From positions 1-13,963 of the forward strand of contig CAXSDR010000099.1 of the NCBI GenBank assembly GCA_964236445.1: DNA of 13,963 nt, in the 5' to 3' direction. Positions 1 to 6,425 of the stretch are shown here, in pieces. The notes under the pieces were generated by a model, which saw nothing but the letters and a program-made list of their open reading frames with translations, was not told where the DNA came from and searched no databases. This stretch comes from CAXSDR01 sp964236445. Its GTDB lineage: Bacteria; Actinomycetota; Actinomycetes; Motilibacterales; Motilibacteraceae. Within the stretch, counting starts at the first letter, position 1, and each line of letters opens with the position of its first letter. The position numbers were made by a program, and so were the translations under genes.

Positions 1-49
1 CGGCGGTGGCCGGCTGACGCCAGGGCAGCATGCATCGACAACTGAGGAT

Positions 50-267
50 CCTTCTCCGACGCCTTCGAGGTGAGCTGTCGGGTTCGGACGGGGAAGTCGC
101 CCGGCCAGTTCGGATGCGGTCGCGCCATCCGAACTGTCTTAACCCCAAGGACGTCAGGCGTTCCGGCCGAAACCGTCGCACCTGGGCCCGCATTGCTTGG
201 GTCCCCCGCTCCTGCCAGCGGTGTTGCGTGAAGCCGCTCTCGGCTGCGGGGGCAGGACTCGGCGTCC
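50..267 (-). ncRNA. c-di-AMP riboswitch (ydaO/yuaA type)
   Basis: Read on the minus strand, this stretch has the hallmark blocks of the ydaO/yuaA class, which binds two cyclic di-AMP molecules. The block GAGCGGGGGACCCA lies at 211-198, and GAACCCGACAGCTCACC at 85-69, followed by an AAGGCGTCGGAGAAGGA-type 3' end. Pairings I can trace are P1 GACGCC (266-261) with GGCGTC (63-58), TCCTGCC (257-251) with GGCAGGA (216-210), CCCAAG (201-196) with CTTGGG (149-144), and a perfect 11-bp arm at 106-116/126-136. Ligand binding normally turns expression off. In actinobacteria this class usually sits ahead of cell-wall hydrolase genes (Rpf, NlpC/P60). The controlled gene must lie left of position 1 on the minus strand. 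ATG codons at 35 and 31 are visible, but neither has a well-placed ribosome binding site, so I do not call a start. Confidence 0.9.
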
Positions 268-340
268 CGCATGAGAGCGCCCTCACCGGCGGTGGGGGCA
301 GCTCGTAAGTTACGGGACGGTCTCGCTGCCCGTCCAGTAC

Positions 341-412
341 CTAGGCCAACCAGTTGACGTACGTGTCGTAGGTCACCCGTTCGGCCGAGTTTCGTAGCAG
401 CACGTAGCGCAC
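341..412 (-). CDS. possible 23-aa small ORF after the iron regulator
   Basis: A GTG codon lies four bases after the stop of the IdeR-like gene and opens a 23-codon frame ending in TAG. The predicted peptide begins MRYVLLRNSAERV and ends with an aromatic-rich tail (Y, Y, W). Third codon positions are mostly G or C, as in real genes here. The spacing would allow translation by ribosomes finishing the upstream gene. There is no clear Shine-Dalgarno sequence, and I recognise no family. It could also be chance, or untranslated sequence ahead of the riboswitch. A 6-bp hairpin (315-320/330-335) follows it. Low confidence. Confidence 0.3.
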   Translation of the reverse strand: MRYVLLRNSAERVTYDTYVNWLA

Positions 413-416
413 CTCG

Positions 417-1166
417 CTAAGCGCGAAGAGTCACGACGGGGTCGATGGCGACGAAGACGTGGGCGGCGACCGCCAGGGAGAGCTCGTGCTCGACCGAGGA
501 GGCGCCGTCCTCACCGAGCCGCGTTGCGCGTACGACGACGCCTTCCGCCCCCCGCCAAGCGGTCAGCGTGGCGCCGGGACGGAGCCCGCACCGGCTGAGG
601 ACTGCGAGCGTCCCGGGTTCGTACTGCACCGGCTCGCCGATTCGGGAGACACGCACAGTGACGGGGACGGCACCAGCCGCTGCGACCGGAAGGCGGACCA
701 GCCCTTCGAGGAACTGCTCGTGCGGGTCGACGTCGCCGAGCTCGTCGAGGCCCGGGATCGGGTTGCCGTAGGGGGAGTGCGTGGGGTGGTCGAGCAGCTG
801 CAGCACGCGGCGCTCGACCGCGTCGCTGATGACGTGCTCCCACCGGCAGGCCTCCTCGTGCACCTGCTCCCAGTCGAGCCCGATCACGTCGATCAGCAGG
901 CACTCGGCGAGCCGGTGCTTGCGCATGACGCGCGTGGCCTGGCGCCGGCCCTCCTCGGTGAGCTCGAGACGGCGGTCCCCGGTCGCGACGTCGACGAGAC
1001 CATCGCGCTGCATGCGCGCCACTGTCTGACTGACCGTGGGTCCGCTCTGGGCGAGCCGCTCGGCCAGCCGGGCCCGCATCGGCACCACGCCCTCCTCGAC
1101 CAGCTCGAAGATGGTGCGGAGATACATCTCGGTGGTGTCGATCAGGTCATGGCTCACGCCTGCCAT
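417..1166 (-). CDS. ideR: Iron-dependent transcriptional repressor, DtxR/IdeR (DmdR1-like)
   Basis: A 249-residue metal-dependent repressor of the DtxR family. In this family, Fe(II) binding lets a dimer bind palindromic iron boxes and repress siderophore and iron-uptake genes. The N-terminal winged helix-turn-helix spans about residues 8-72 (DTTEMYLRT, then ERLAQSGPTVSQTVARM). The dimerisation and metal domain spans about 73-145, and a C-terminal SH3-like domain spans about 165-245. All expected metal ligands are present: H84, E88 and H103 for the ancillary site; M14, C107, E110 and H111 for the primary site. They correspond to DtxR H79, E83, H98, M10, C102, E105 and H106. The cysteine and the HRLAE/EACRWEHV blocks place it with IdeR/DmdR rather than MntR. 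The ATG at 1166 fits the family's usual short lead before DTTEMYL. It is divergent from phr with 45 bp between. I see no iron box in that gap, so autoregulation is not evident. Confidence 0.93.
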   Translation of the reverse strand: MAGVSHDLIDTTEMYLRTIFELVEEGVVPMRARLAERLAQSGPTVSQTVARMQRDGLVDVATGDRRLELTEEGRRQATRVMRKHRLAECLLIDVIGLDWEQVHEEACRWEHVISDAVERRVLQLLDHPTHSPYGNPIPGLDELGDVDPHEQFLEGLVRLPVAAAGAVPVTVRVSRIGEPVQYEPGTLAVLSRCGLRPGATLTAWRGAEGVVVRATRLGEDGASSVEHELSLAVAAHVFVAIDPVVTLRA

Positions 1167-1199
1167 TGTGCTCGGGATGCCGACCCGCCGGGGGCGCCC

Positions 1200-1205
1200 T
1201 AGTGT
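1200..1205 (+). promoter_or_regulatory. putative -10 element for leaderless phr mRNA
   Basis: TAGTGT followed by exactly six bases (CAGGCG) and the ATG at 1212. This TAnnnT-N6-start layout places the transcription start at or next to the start codon. An 8-bp palindrome GGGCGCCC (1192-1199) abuts the element. No clear -35 is visible. Confidence 0.5.
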
Positions 1206-1211
1206 CAGGCG

Positions 1212-2645
1212 ATGCCCCGCCGGATCCTGTGGTTCCGTCGCGACCTGCGACTTCGCGACCTCCCCGCCCTCACTGAGGCCGCAGGTGCCGGCGCAGGTGC
1301 CCGTGCCGACTCGCAGGCAGATGCTGTGCTGGCGCTCTTCGTCGTCGACCCCGCCCTCTGGAACCCCGCCGGCGCGCCCCGCCGGGCGTGGCTGGTTCGC
1401 TCGCTGCGCGCCCTCGACGACGCGCTGCAGGCACAGGGCGGGCGGTTGCACGTGCGCCACGGCGACCCGGTGCGCGAGGTCGCCCGCGTGGCACGCGAGG
1501 TCGAGGCCACCTCGGTGCACGTCTCCGGCGACGCGGGGGTCTATGGCCGGGACCGTGACCGTCGTGTCGAGGAGGCGCTCCGCGCCGGGGGTGTGCAGCT
1601 GCGCCGGGCAGCGACGCCCTACGCCGTCGCCCCGGGCACCGTGCGCAAGGGCGGCGGTGAGCCCTACGGCGTCTTCACCCCGTTCGAGCGTGCGTGGGCG
1701 CGCCACGGCTGGCCGGTTCCCGCGGCAGCGGTGAGCGCTGTCCGCTGGCTCGACCTCGGCGAGCAGCGAGCCGGCAACGCCAGGGAGGGCATTCCCGGCG
1801 AGCCCACCGAGTCCGAGCTGGGCGGCGCGACCCTGCCCGAGGTCGGCGAGAACGCGGCGCTGGACCGCTGGCAGACCTTTCGCGACGGCGGGCTGCGCGA
1901 CTACGACGACCGTCGCAACCGGCCCGACCTCGACGGGACGTCGCAGCTCTCGGCACACCTGAAGTACGGCGAGATCCACCCACGCACGATCCTCGCCGAC
2001 CTCGCGGGACTTCGCGAACCGAAGGCCGCCGGCGCCGTGCGCATGCGCACGGAGCTGGCCTGGCGCGAGTTCTACGCCGACGTGCTCTGGCACCGTCCCG
2101 AGACCGCACGCCACAGCCTGCGCCCGGAGATGGCGGCGATGCGCCTCGACGACGGCCCGTCCGCCGACGAGCGGTTCGCCGCGTGGGCGCAGGGGCGCAC
2201 CGGCTTCCCGCTGGTGGACGCGGGGATGCGCCAGCTGCTCGGTGTCGCGTGGATGCACAACCGGGTGCGCATGGTCGCCGCCTCCTTCCTGGTGAAGGAC
2301 CTCCACATCGACTGGACCCGCGGGGCCGCCCACTTCATGGCCCATCTGCGCGACGGCGACCTCGCGTCGAACAACCACGGCTGGCAGTGGGTCGCGGGCA
2401 CAGGCACCGACGCGTCGCCCTACTACCGCGTGTTCAACCCGGTGAAGCAGGGCCTCGACTTCGACCCCGAAGGCGACTACGTACGCCGGTGGGTGCCCGA
2501 GCTTCGCGGTGTCCCGGGCAGGGCGGTCCACTCCCCCTGGGAGCTGGCGGGCGGAATTCCGACGGGGTATCCCGAGCGGATCGTCGACCACGCGAGCGAG
2601 CGCAGGGAGGCGCTCGACCGATTCGCCGAGGTGCGGGGGCGTTGA
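1212..2645 (+). CDS. phr: Deoxyribodipyrimidine photolyase (cryptochrome/photolyase family, class I)
   Basis: A 477-residue light-driven flavoenzyme that splits UV-induced cyclobutane pyrimidine dimers. The N-terminal antenna-chromophore (Rossmann) domain runs from about residue 4, with the signature WFRRDLRLRD at 7-16, to about 165. The C-terminal helical FAD domain runs about 215-475. FAD and substrate motifs include RTELAWREFY (279-288), TGFPLVDAGM (330-339), AWMHNRVRM (346-354), DLASNNHGWQW (383-393) and TGTDASPYYRVFNP (397-410). E281, W284 and N350 match E. coli PhrB E274, W277 and N341 by motif position, supporting a CPD photolyase rather than a signalling cryptochrome. Length is normal for class I. 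The start is an ATG with a TAGTGT box six bases upstream, so the mRNA is probably leaderless. The downstream parA-like gene is 41 bp away and has its own -10-like box. Confidence 0.95.
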   Translation: MPRRILWFRRDLRLRDLPALTEAAGAGAGARADSQADAVLALFVVDPALWNPAGAPRRAWLVRSLRALDDALQAQGGRLHVRHGDPVREVARVAREVEATSVHVSGDAGVYGRDRDRRVEEALRAGGVQLRRAATPYAVAPGTVRKGGGEPYGVFTPFERAWARHGWPVPAAAVSAVRWLDLGEQRAGNAREGIPGEPTESELGGATLPEVGENAALDRWQTFRDGGLRDYDDRRNRPDLDGTSQLSAHLKYGEIHPRTILADLAGLREPKAAGAVRMRTELAWREFYADVLWHRPETARHSLRPEMAAMRLDDGPSADERFAAWAQGRTGFPLVDAGMRQLLGVAWMHNRVRMVAASFLVKDLHIDWTRGAAHFMAHLRDGDLASNNHGWQWVAGTGTDASPYYRVFNPVKQGLDFDPEGDYVRRWVPELRGVPGRAVHSPWELAGGIPTGYPERIVDHASERREALDRFAEVRGR

Positions 2646-2674
2646 GCGGCGCGCGTTGACGAGCCGGGCGCGAC

Positions 2675-2680
2675 TAGCCT
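2675..2680 (+). promoter_or_regulatory. putative -10 element for leaderless parA-like operon
   Basis: TAGCCT, then GCGGGG, then the ATG at 2687: the same TAnnnT-N6-start layout as three other genes here. A TTGACG at 2656-2661 resembles a -35 box, but the 13-bp spacer is too short for a standard pair, so I rely on the -10 and its spacing only. Confidence 0.5.
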
Positions 2681-2686
2681 GCGGGG

Positions 2687-3484
2687 ATGCTCGTCGTCAG
2701 CGTCCTCAGTCTCAAGGGCGGCGTGGGCAAGACCAGCGTCACGCTCGGTCTCGCCGGTGCCGCGTGGCAGCGCGGGCTGCGCGTGCTGGTGATCGACCTC
2801 GACCCACAGGCCAACGCGTCCACCGTGCTCGACCCGCAGGACGTGCGGCGCACCTCTCACGACGTCCTCCTGGCCGGCACAGCCGGCTCCCTGGCCGACG
2901 CCGTCGCCGTGAGCGGCTGGGGTGACGAGGTCGGAGTGGTCGTGGCCGAGACCTCGCTCGCGACGCTCGAGGCGGCGCCACGCGACGGCTCGCTGCGGCT
3001 GCGCAAGGCGATGGCAGGTCTCGACGCCGATGGCTGGGACCTCGTGCTGCTCGACAGCCCCCCTGCCCTGGGAGAGCTGACGCGCAACGCCCTCGCAGCC
3101 GCCCACTGCGCCCTGGTCGTCACCGAGCCGACGCTGTTCGCGCTGCACGGTGCGCAGCAGGCGCTGTCGGCGGTCGAGGCCGTGCGCCAGGCGGCCAATC
3201 TGCGGCTCACGCCCGCCGGCATCGTGGTGAACAAGGCGCGGCCCTGGCAGACCGAGCACGCGTTCCGGCTCGGCGAGCTCCGAGACGCCTACGGCGAGCT
3301 GCTCTTCGCGCCGCCGATCCCTGACCGTGCCGCCGTGCAGCAGGCCGCCGGCGCCTTCCTGCCCGTGCAGGCCTGGCGCTCCGAAGGCGCGCGCGAGGTC
3401 GCCGACGTGCTCGACGACTACCTCGAGCGGCTGCTGACCACTGACCGCCCGGGCGGGCCGCTGCGCGGCCAGTCCGACCTCTGA
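2687..3484 (+). CDS. ParA/MinD-family ATPase (orphan)
   Basis: A 265-residue P-loop ATPase of the ParA/Soj type. Such proteins form ATP-dependent DNA-bound dimers that position chromosomes, plasmids or protein cargo. The deviant Walker A motif KGGVGKTS is at residues 10-17 with both signature lysines (K10, K15). The A' motif DLDPQANAS is at 37-45, and Walker B LVLLDSPP is at 119-126. TEPTLFALHG (146-155) matches the conserved ParA C-terminal region. There is no ParB or parS-like partner nearby and no N-terminal HTH, so this is not the oriC-linked Soj. It heads a three-gene unit with a ribbon-helix-helix-like protein (25-bp gap) and UdgX. A ParA plus RHH pair recalls plasmid ParA/ParG-type partition cassettes. 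The cargo is unknown. The ATG is supported by the leaderless-type -10 spacing. Confidence 0.9.
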   Translation: MLVVSVLSLKGGVGKTSVTLGLAGAAWQRGLRVLVIDLDPQANASTVLDPQDVRRTSHDVLLAGTAGSLADAVAVSGWGDEVGVVVAETSLATLEAAPRDGSLRLRKAMAGLDADGWDLVLLDSPPALGELTRNALAAAHCALVVTEPTLFALHGAQQALSAVEAVRQAANLRLTPAGIVVNKARPWQTEHAFRLGELRDAYGELLFAPPIPDRAAVQQAAGAFLPVQAWRSEGAREVADVLDDYLERLLTTDRPGGPLRGQSDL

Positions 3485-3509
3485 ACCCGTCGAGACCTCT
3501 GGAGGCGCC

Positions 3510-3791
3510 GTGCCGAACCCGTCACCTCAGCCCGCCCTGACGACCACGAAGACGGGCGTACGCCCGGCCGCCGCCCGCCTCGCGCCGCTCACCGTGTCGC
3601 CGGGGCTGGCACCGGTGGCCGGCAAGCTGCGCGACGAGAAGGGCAAGCCGGGCAAGGACGACAAGCCGGTCGAGCTGGTCGTCACGCTGCCCAGGTCGAT
3701 GCGCAAGCGGCTCGCGAAGAAGGCCGACGCGCTCGGCTACACGCCGGAGGAGGCCGCCTACCGGCTGCTGCGCAGCTGGCTCGACTCGTGA
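3510..3791 (+). CDS. Small ribbon-helix-helix-like protein, possible ParA partner
   Basis: A 93-residue basic protein with no family I can name. Residues 1-40 are low complexity (Pro/Ala/Thr) and look disordered. Residues 40-53 are rich in Lys and Asp. Residues 53-93 read as strand (PVELVVTLPRSM), helix (RKRLAKKADALG), turn, helix (TPEEAAYRLLRSWL), which is the order of a ribbon-helix-helix DNA-binding dimer. The GTG start is fixed by GGAGG at 3501-3505, four bases upstream. The gene lies 25 bp after the ParA-like ATPase, and its stop overlaps the start of udgX by four bases (GTGA), so the three are probably co-translated. By analogy with ParG-type proteins, it could be the centromere-binding or ATPase-stimulating partner. 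That is inference from fold pattern and position. Confidence 0.75.
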   Translation: MPNPSPQPALTTTKTGVRPAAARLAPLTVSPGLAPVAGKLRDEKGKPGKDDKPVELVVTLPRSMRKRLAKKADALGYTPEEAAYRLLRSWLDS

Positions 3792-4504
3792 GCCCGCGAG
3801 ACGCCACGGAGCACGAGCAGCCGCTGCAGCGTCCCGGCGCGCAGGAGTGGGTGCCACCCGGGGTCGGGCTCGAGGGGTTGCGCGCGAGCGCTCCCGCCTG
3901 CCGCGGCTGTGAGCTGTGGGAGCCGGCGACGCAGGTGGTCTTCTCTGCTGGTGAGGCGGGTGCCCGCATCGCCTTCGTCGGCGAGCAACCCGGCGACCAG
4001 GAGGACCGCGCCGGCGTGCCCTTCGTCGGGCCCGCCGGGCGGGTGTTCGACAAGGCGCTCGCCGAGGCGGGCATCGACCGGGCGGACGTCTATGTCACCA
4101 ACGCCGTCAAGCACTTCCGCTTCACCCAGGCAGGGCCCGGCAAACGTCGCCTCCACCAGACGCCCGACCTCGTGCACATCGTCGCCTGCCGACCGTGGCT
4201 CGCGGCCGAGCTCGCGGTCGTGGACCCGGAGATCGTCGTGTGCCTCGGCGCCACCGCGGCCAAAGCCCTGCTCGGCAAGGACTTCCGCGTCACCAAGTCT
4301 CGCGGACAGCTCTTCCCCCGCCTCGTCGCCGACGAGCAGGAGACGGCCGCGGTGCAGTCCGGATGGCTGCTGGCGACGATCCATCCCTCGGCCGTGCTGC
4401 GCGCGGGCACCGGGCTGGAAGGCGAGGCGAAGCAGACAGCGCATGACAGCGCGTACGCCTCACTGGTGGCGGACCTGCGGATCGCCGCGCAGGCACTGGC
4501 ATGA
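3788..4504 (+). CDS. udgX: UdgX-type uracil-DNA glycosylase (covalent uracil-DNA binder)
   Basis: A 238-residue member of the UDG superfamily related to family 4, with an Fe-S cluster. Known UdgX enzymes excise uracil from DNA but remain covalently attached to the abasic sugar through a histidine in an extra loop (the KRRIH motif, H109 in M. smegmatis). Here the active-site block GEQPGDQED is at 65-73, followed by PFVGPAGR (78-85). The loop reads KRRLH at 119-123, so H123 is the predicted crosslinking residue. HPSAVLR is at 199-205. Four cysteines suited to a 4Fe-4S cluster are C38, C41, C134 and C152. The GTG start overlaps the previous stop by four bases, a sign of translational coupling. 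A family 4 UDG lacks the KRRxH loop, so UdgX is the better call. The ParA and RHH-like neighbours are unusual partners for a repair enzyme. Confidence 0.9.
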   Translation: MSPRDATEHEQPLQRPGAQEWVPPGVGLEGLRASAPACRGCELWEPATQVVFSAGEAGARIAFVGEQPGDQEDRAGVPFVGPAGRVFDKALAEAGIDRADVYVTNAVKHFRFTQAGPGKRRLHQTPDLVHIVACRPWLAAELAVVDPEIVVCLGATAAKALLGKDFRVTKSRGQLFPRLVADEQETAAVQSGWLLATIHPSAVLRAGTGLEGEAKQTAHDSAYASLVADLRIAAQALA

Positions 4505-4533
4505 CGGCCCCTGAACATAGCCACCGGACAAGT

Positions 4534-4563
4534 CGACCGTCGGACTCTCCTGAGCTACGGTCG
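4534..4563. terminator. candidate bidirectional terminator between udgX and the GntR gene
   Basis: Perfect 7-bp arms CGACCGT (4534-4540) and ACGGTCG (4557-4563) enclose a 16-base interval, with an inner CTC/GAG pairing (4545-4547/4552-4554). It lies between two convergent genes, where a shared terminator is expected. There is no T-tract, as is common in high-GC actinobacteria. Confidence 0.45.
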
Positions 4564-4601
4564 TGTGCACCATGGTGACCTCGGGGTCCGCGACCATCGC
4601 G

Positions 4602-4961
4602 CTAGGAAGCCGCGTCCCACGCCGCTCGCACCAGCGCAACGGCCGAACGGACGTCGAGCCCGAGGGTCTGCGCCCGACGCGCAAAGGCCTCGGCCGCCTC
4701 ACGGGCACTGGCTGTTGTCTCGTCCTCGTCGCACACGAAGGTGCCGAGCCGTCCGCGGGTGAGGATCACGCCGGCCTGTTCGAGCTCGCGGTAGGCGCGG
4801 GCGACGGTGTTGACAGCCAGCCCGAGGTCCGCGGCCAGGCGGCGCACGGTCGGCAGTCGGCTGCCTCCCGCCAGCTCACCCGTCGCCGCTCGATCGGCGA
4901 TCTGGGCCTGGATCTGCTCATAGGGGGCCGACGGCGACGCGGCGTCGATCACCAGCCTCAC
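4602..4961 (-). CDS. GntR-family transcriptional regulator, short YtrA-like type
   Basis: A 119-residue regulator consisting of a GntR winged helix-turn-helix plus a short C-terminal helical tail, the length typical of the YtrA subfamily. Residues 11-75 carry the signature PYEQIQAQIADRAATGEL, then SRLPTVRRLAADLGLAVNTV, then AYRELEQAGVILTRGRLGTFV. The tail (80-118) is Ala-rich and probably dimerises; there is no effector-binding UTRA or FCD domain. YtrA-type regulators usually sit in operons with ABC transporters they repress, but none is adjacent here. Instead the GTG start overlaps the stop of the glutaredoxin-like gene by four bases, so the two are probably translated together. The target and signal are unknown. 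Confidence 0.9.
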   Translation of the reverse strand: MRLVIDAASPSAPYEQIQAQIADRAATGELAGGSRLPTVRRLAADLGLAVNTVARAYRELEQAGVILTRGRLGTFVCDEDETTASAREAAEAFARRAQTLGLDVRSAVALVRAAWDAAS

Positions 4962-5281
4962 GACGTACGCGCCCGTCGGCCCAGCGCTGCCCGCAGTCGT
5001 GCTTCGTCCACCCGCCAGAAGTCGACCTGGATGCCGTCGACAAGCGTGACCGGGATCTTCTCCCCGTAACGCTCGTAGAGGTCCGGGTCGTCGAGGATGC
5101 TGCGCTCGTCGAACGAGTCCCCCGACTCCCTCGTCACGCGCGCGACGACCTCCCGGGCCGTGTCACACAAGTGGCAGCCGGGTTTGCCGACCAGCACAAC
5201 ACGGGCGCCGGGAACGGCAGGCACGACCTCGCGCTCGTTGACCACGCGCGCAGTCTCGCAGGCGGCGTACCTCGACGTCAT
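4958..5281 (-). CDS. Glutaredoxin-like thioredoxin-fold protein (DUF836 type)
   Basis: About 107 residues with a thioredoxin fold: strand VVLVGKPGCHLC with the redox pair C36-x-x-C39, then a helix (DTAREVVARV), then IPVTLVDGIQ, which holds the cis-proline and substrate-side loop, and a C-terminal helix. Likely role: cytosolic thiol-disulphide exchange; the reductant is unknown (mycothiol or thioredoxin reductase would be usual in actinobacteria). It overlaps the GntR gene by four bases. The start is uncertain. I use ATG 5281; GTG 5245 and GTG 5224 would shorten the protein toward the common family N-terminus, and none has a strong ribosome binding site. M. tuberculosis Rv0508 is a similar small protein in the corresponding neighbourhood. 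The gene is divergent from the HAD phosphatase. Confidence 0.85.
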   Translation of the reverse strand: MTSRYAACETARVVNEREVVPAVPGARVVLVGKPGCHLCDTAREVVARVTRESGDSFDERSILDDPDLYERYGEKIPVTLVDGIQVDFWRVDEARLRAALGRRARTS

Positions 5282-5345
5282 GGCTCGGCATCGATCGCAC
5301 TCCCGGCAGGCCCGCGCCGAGCACTCGCTCGCGGACACCAACGGC

Positions 5346-5351
5346 TAGGGT
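5346..5351 (+). promoter_or_regulatory. putative -10 element for leaderless HAD phosphatase mRNA
   Basis: TAGGGT followed by six bases (CGAGGC) and the ATG at 5358. It matches the layout at phr, the parA-like gene and acuC. No good -35 is seen at the expected distance. Confidence 0.5.
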
Positions 5352-5357
5352 CGAGGC

Positions 5358-6302
5358 ATGGCCCGAAAGCGTCGCGGCTCCGCGCTCGCTGCCGGTGAGG
5401 CGGCCGCGTTCCGCGCTGTGAACAGCGTCGCGACGCCACCCACCGTCGATGACGAGCGCGGGCCATCCGAGGACCTGGCCGCCGACGTCGGCGACGTCGC
5501 CGACGGGCTGCAGTCGGCGCTCACAGTGCCGGTGGACCCCCGTGCGGCGGCGTTCTTCGACGTCGACGGCACGGTGCTGCAGGGCGCCTCGCTGTTCCAC
5601 CTCGCGCGGGGCCTGCGGGCGCGCGGCTTCTTCGGCTTTCGCGACATGGTCCACTTCGCCCGTCGTCAGGCAGCCTTCCGCCTCGTGGGCGTCGAGGATC
5701 CCGAGGCGATGCGGGAGGCTCGGGAGACGGCCCTCGAGTTCATCCGAGGCCGCGGCGTCGACGAGTTGACGACCATCGGTGAGGAGATCTTCGACGACGT
5801 CCTCGCCGACAAGGTCTGGCCGGGCACGCAGGCCTACGCGCGCATGCATCTGGACAGCGGCGAGCGCGTCTGGCTCGTGACGGCGACCCCGGTCGAGGTG
5901 GCCAGCGTCATTGCGAGCCGGCTCGGACTCACCGGCGCTCTGGGCACGGTGGCCGAATCGGAGAACGGCATCTACACCGGACGGCTGGTGGGAGAGGTCC
6001 TGCACGGGCTCGCCAAGGCCGAGGCGGTCAGGGCACTCGCCGACCGTGAGGGCCTCGACCTGTCGCGCTGCTCCGCCTACAGCGACTCGTTCAACGACAT
6101 GCCGCTGCTCGATCTCGTCGGGCATCCGTGCGCGATCAACCCCGACCCGCGGCTCCGCGTGCACGCGAAGTTGCACGGCTGGCAGGTGCAGGACTACCGC
6201 ACCGGGCGCAAGGCTGCCCGCGTCGGCCTGGCCGCGGCGATGACGGGAGCAGCTGTCGCCGGCATCGTCGCCGGTGGGCGCGCGGCCCGCCGTCGCCGCT
6301 AG
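5358..6302 (+). CDS. HAD-superfamily subfamily IB phosphatase (SerB1-like)
   Basis: A 314-residue phosphatase of the haloacid dehalogenase superfamily, subfamily IB, which includes phosphoserine phosphatase. Residues 1-60 are a poorly conserved, probably disordered extension. Motif I DVDGT is at 68-72 (nucleophile D68, general acid D70). Motif II is TATP at 175-178, the motif III lysine is K220 (GLAKAEA), and motif IV is SDSFND at 242-247 with Mg-binding D243 and D247. A hydrophobic stretch (about 289-306) followed by an Arg-rich end (RAARRRR) suggests C-terminal membrane attachment with the catalytic domain inside the cell. The substrate is uncertain: the family includes phosphoserine and lipid phosphatases. 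M. tuberculosis serB1 (Rv0505c) is the likely counterpart by neighbourhood. bldN follows 123 bp downstream. Confidence 0.92.
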   Translation: MARKRRGSALAAGEAAAFRAVNSVATPPTVDDERGPSEDLAADVGDVADGLQSALTVPVDPRAAAFFDVDGTVLQGASLFHLARGLRARGFFGFRDMVHFARRQAAFRLVGVEDPEAMREARETALEFIRGRGVDELTTIGEEIFDDVLADKVWPGTQAYARMHLDSGERVWLVTATPVEVASVIASRLGLTGALGTVAESENGIYTGRLVGEVLHGLAKAEAVRALADREGLDLSRCSAYSDSFNDMPLLDLVGHPCAINPDPRLRVHAKLHGWQVQDYRTGRKAARVGLAAAMTGAAVAGIVAGGRAARRRR

Positions 6303-6425
6303 ACCCGTCCGGAGCGCCTTCTCCACCGAACGCAATTCGTGAGAAGAATGTCCTTAGTGCACCCGGTTGGCGTACCGTCCCGCGAGAGACACCGTCTGCT
6401 GGGCACCTGGGCGCTGGAGGTGAGC

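Noticed and set aside
1..35. 5' end of the riboswitch-controlled gene (minus-strand ATG at 35 or 31)
   Set aside because: Two overlapping ATGs in different frames are visible, but the nearest purine-rich site is about 13 or more bases away and only ten codons are in view, so no start can be chosen.
106..136. Perfect 11-bp hairpin CAGTTCGGATG/CATCCGAACTG as a plus-strand terminator
   Set aside because: It is better explained as a variable stem within the riboswitch fold on the minus strand.
30..308. 92-codon plus-strand frame at the left edge
   Set aside because: It lies antisense to the c-di-AMP riboswitch, and its composition is Arg-rich without any motif.
315..335. 6-bp hairpin GGACGG/CCGTCC as terminator of the ideR transcript
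   Set aside because: The stem is short with no T-tract, so I kept it only as a remark under the small ORF.
1167..1211. Iron box between ideR and phr
   Set aside because: No TTAGGTTAG-like dyad is present; the gap is GC-rich, with only GGGCGCCC as a palindrome.
417..2591. 724-codon open frame on the minus strand
   Set aside because: Only its C-terminal third (from 1166) is a real protein, the IdeR-like regulator. The rest is antisense to the well-supported photolyase and shows no family features.
5163..6335. 390-codon minus-strand frame antisense to the HAD gene
   Set aside because: The plus-strand HAD motifs are complete. This frame has shadow-type Arg/His-rich composition and covers part of the glutaredoxin gene in another frame.
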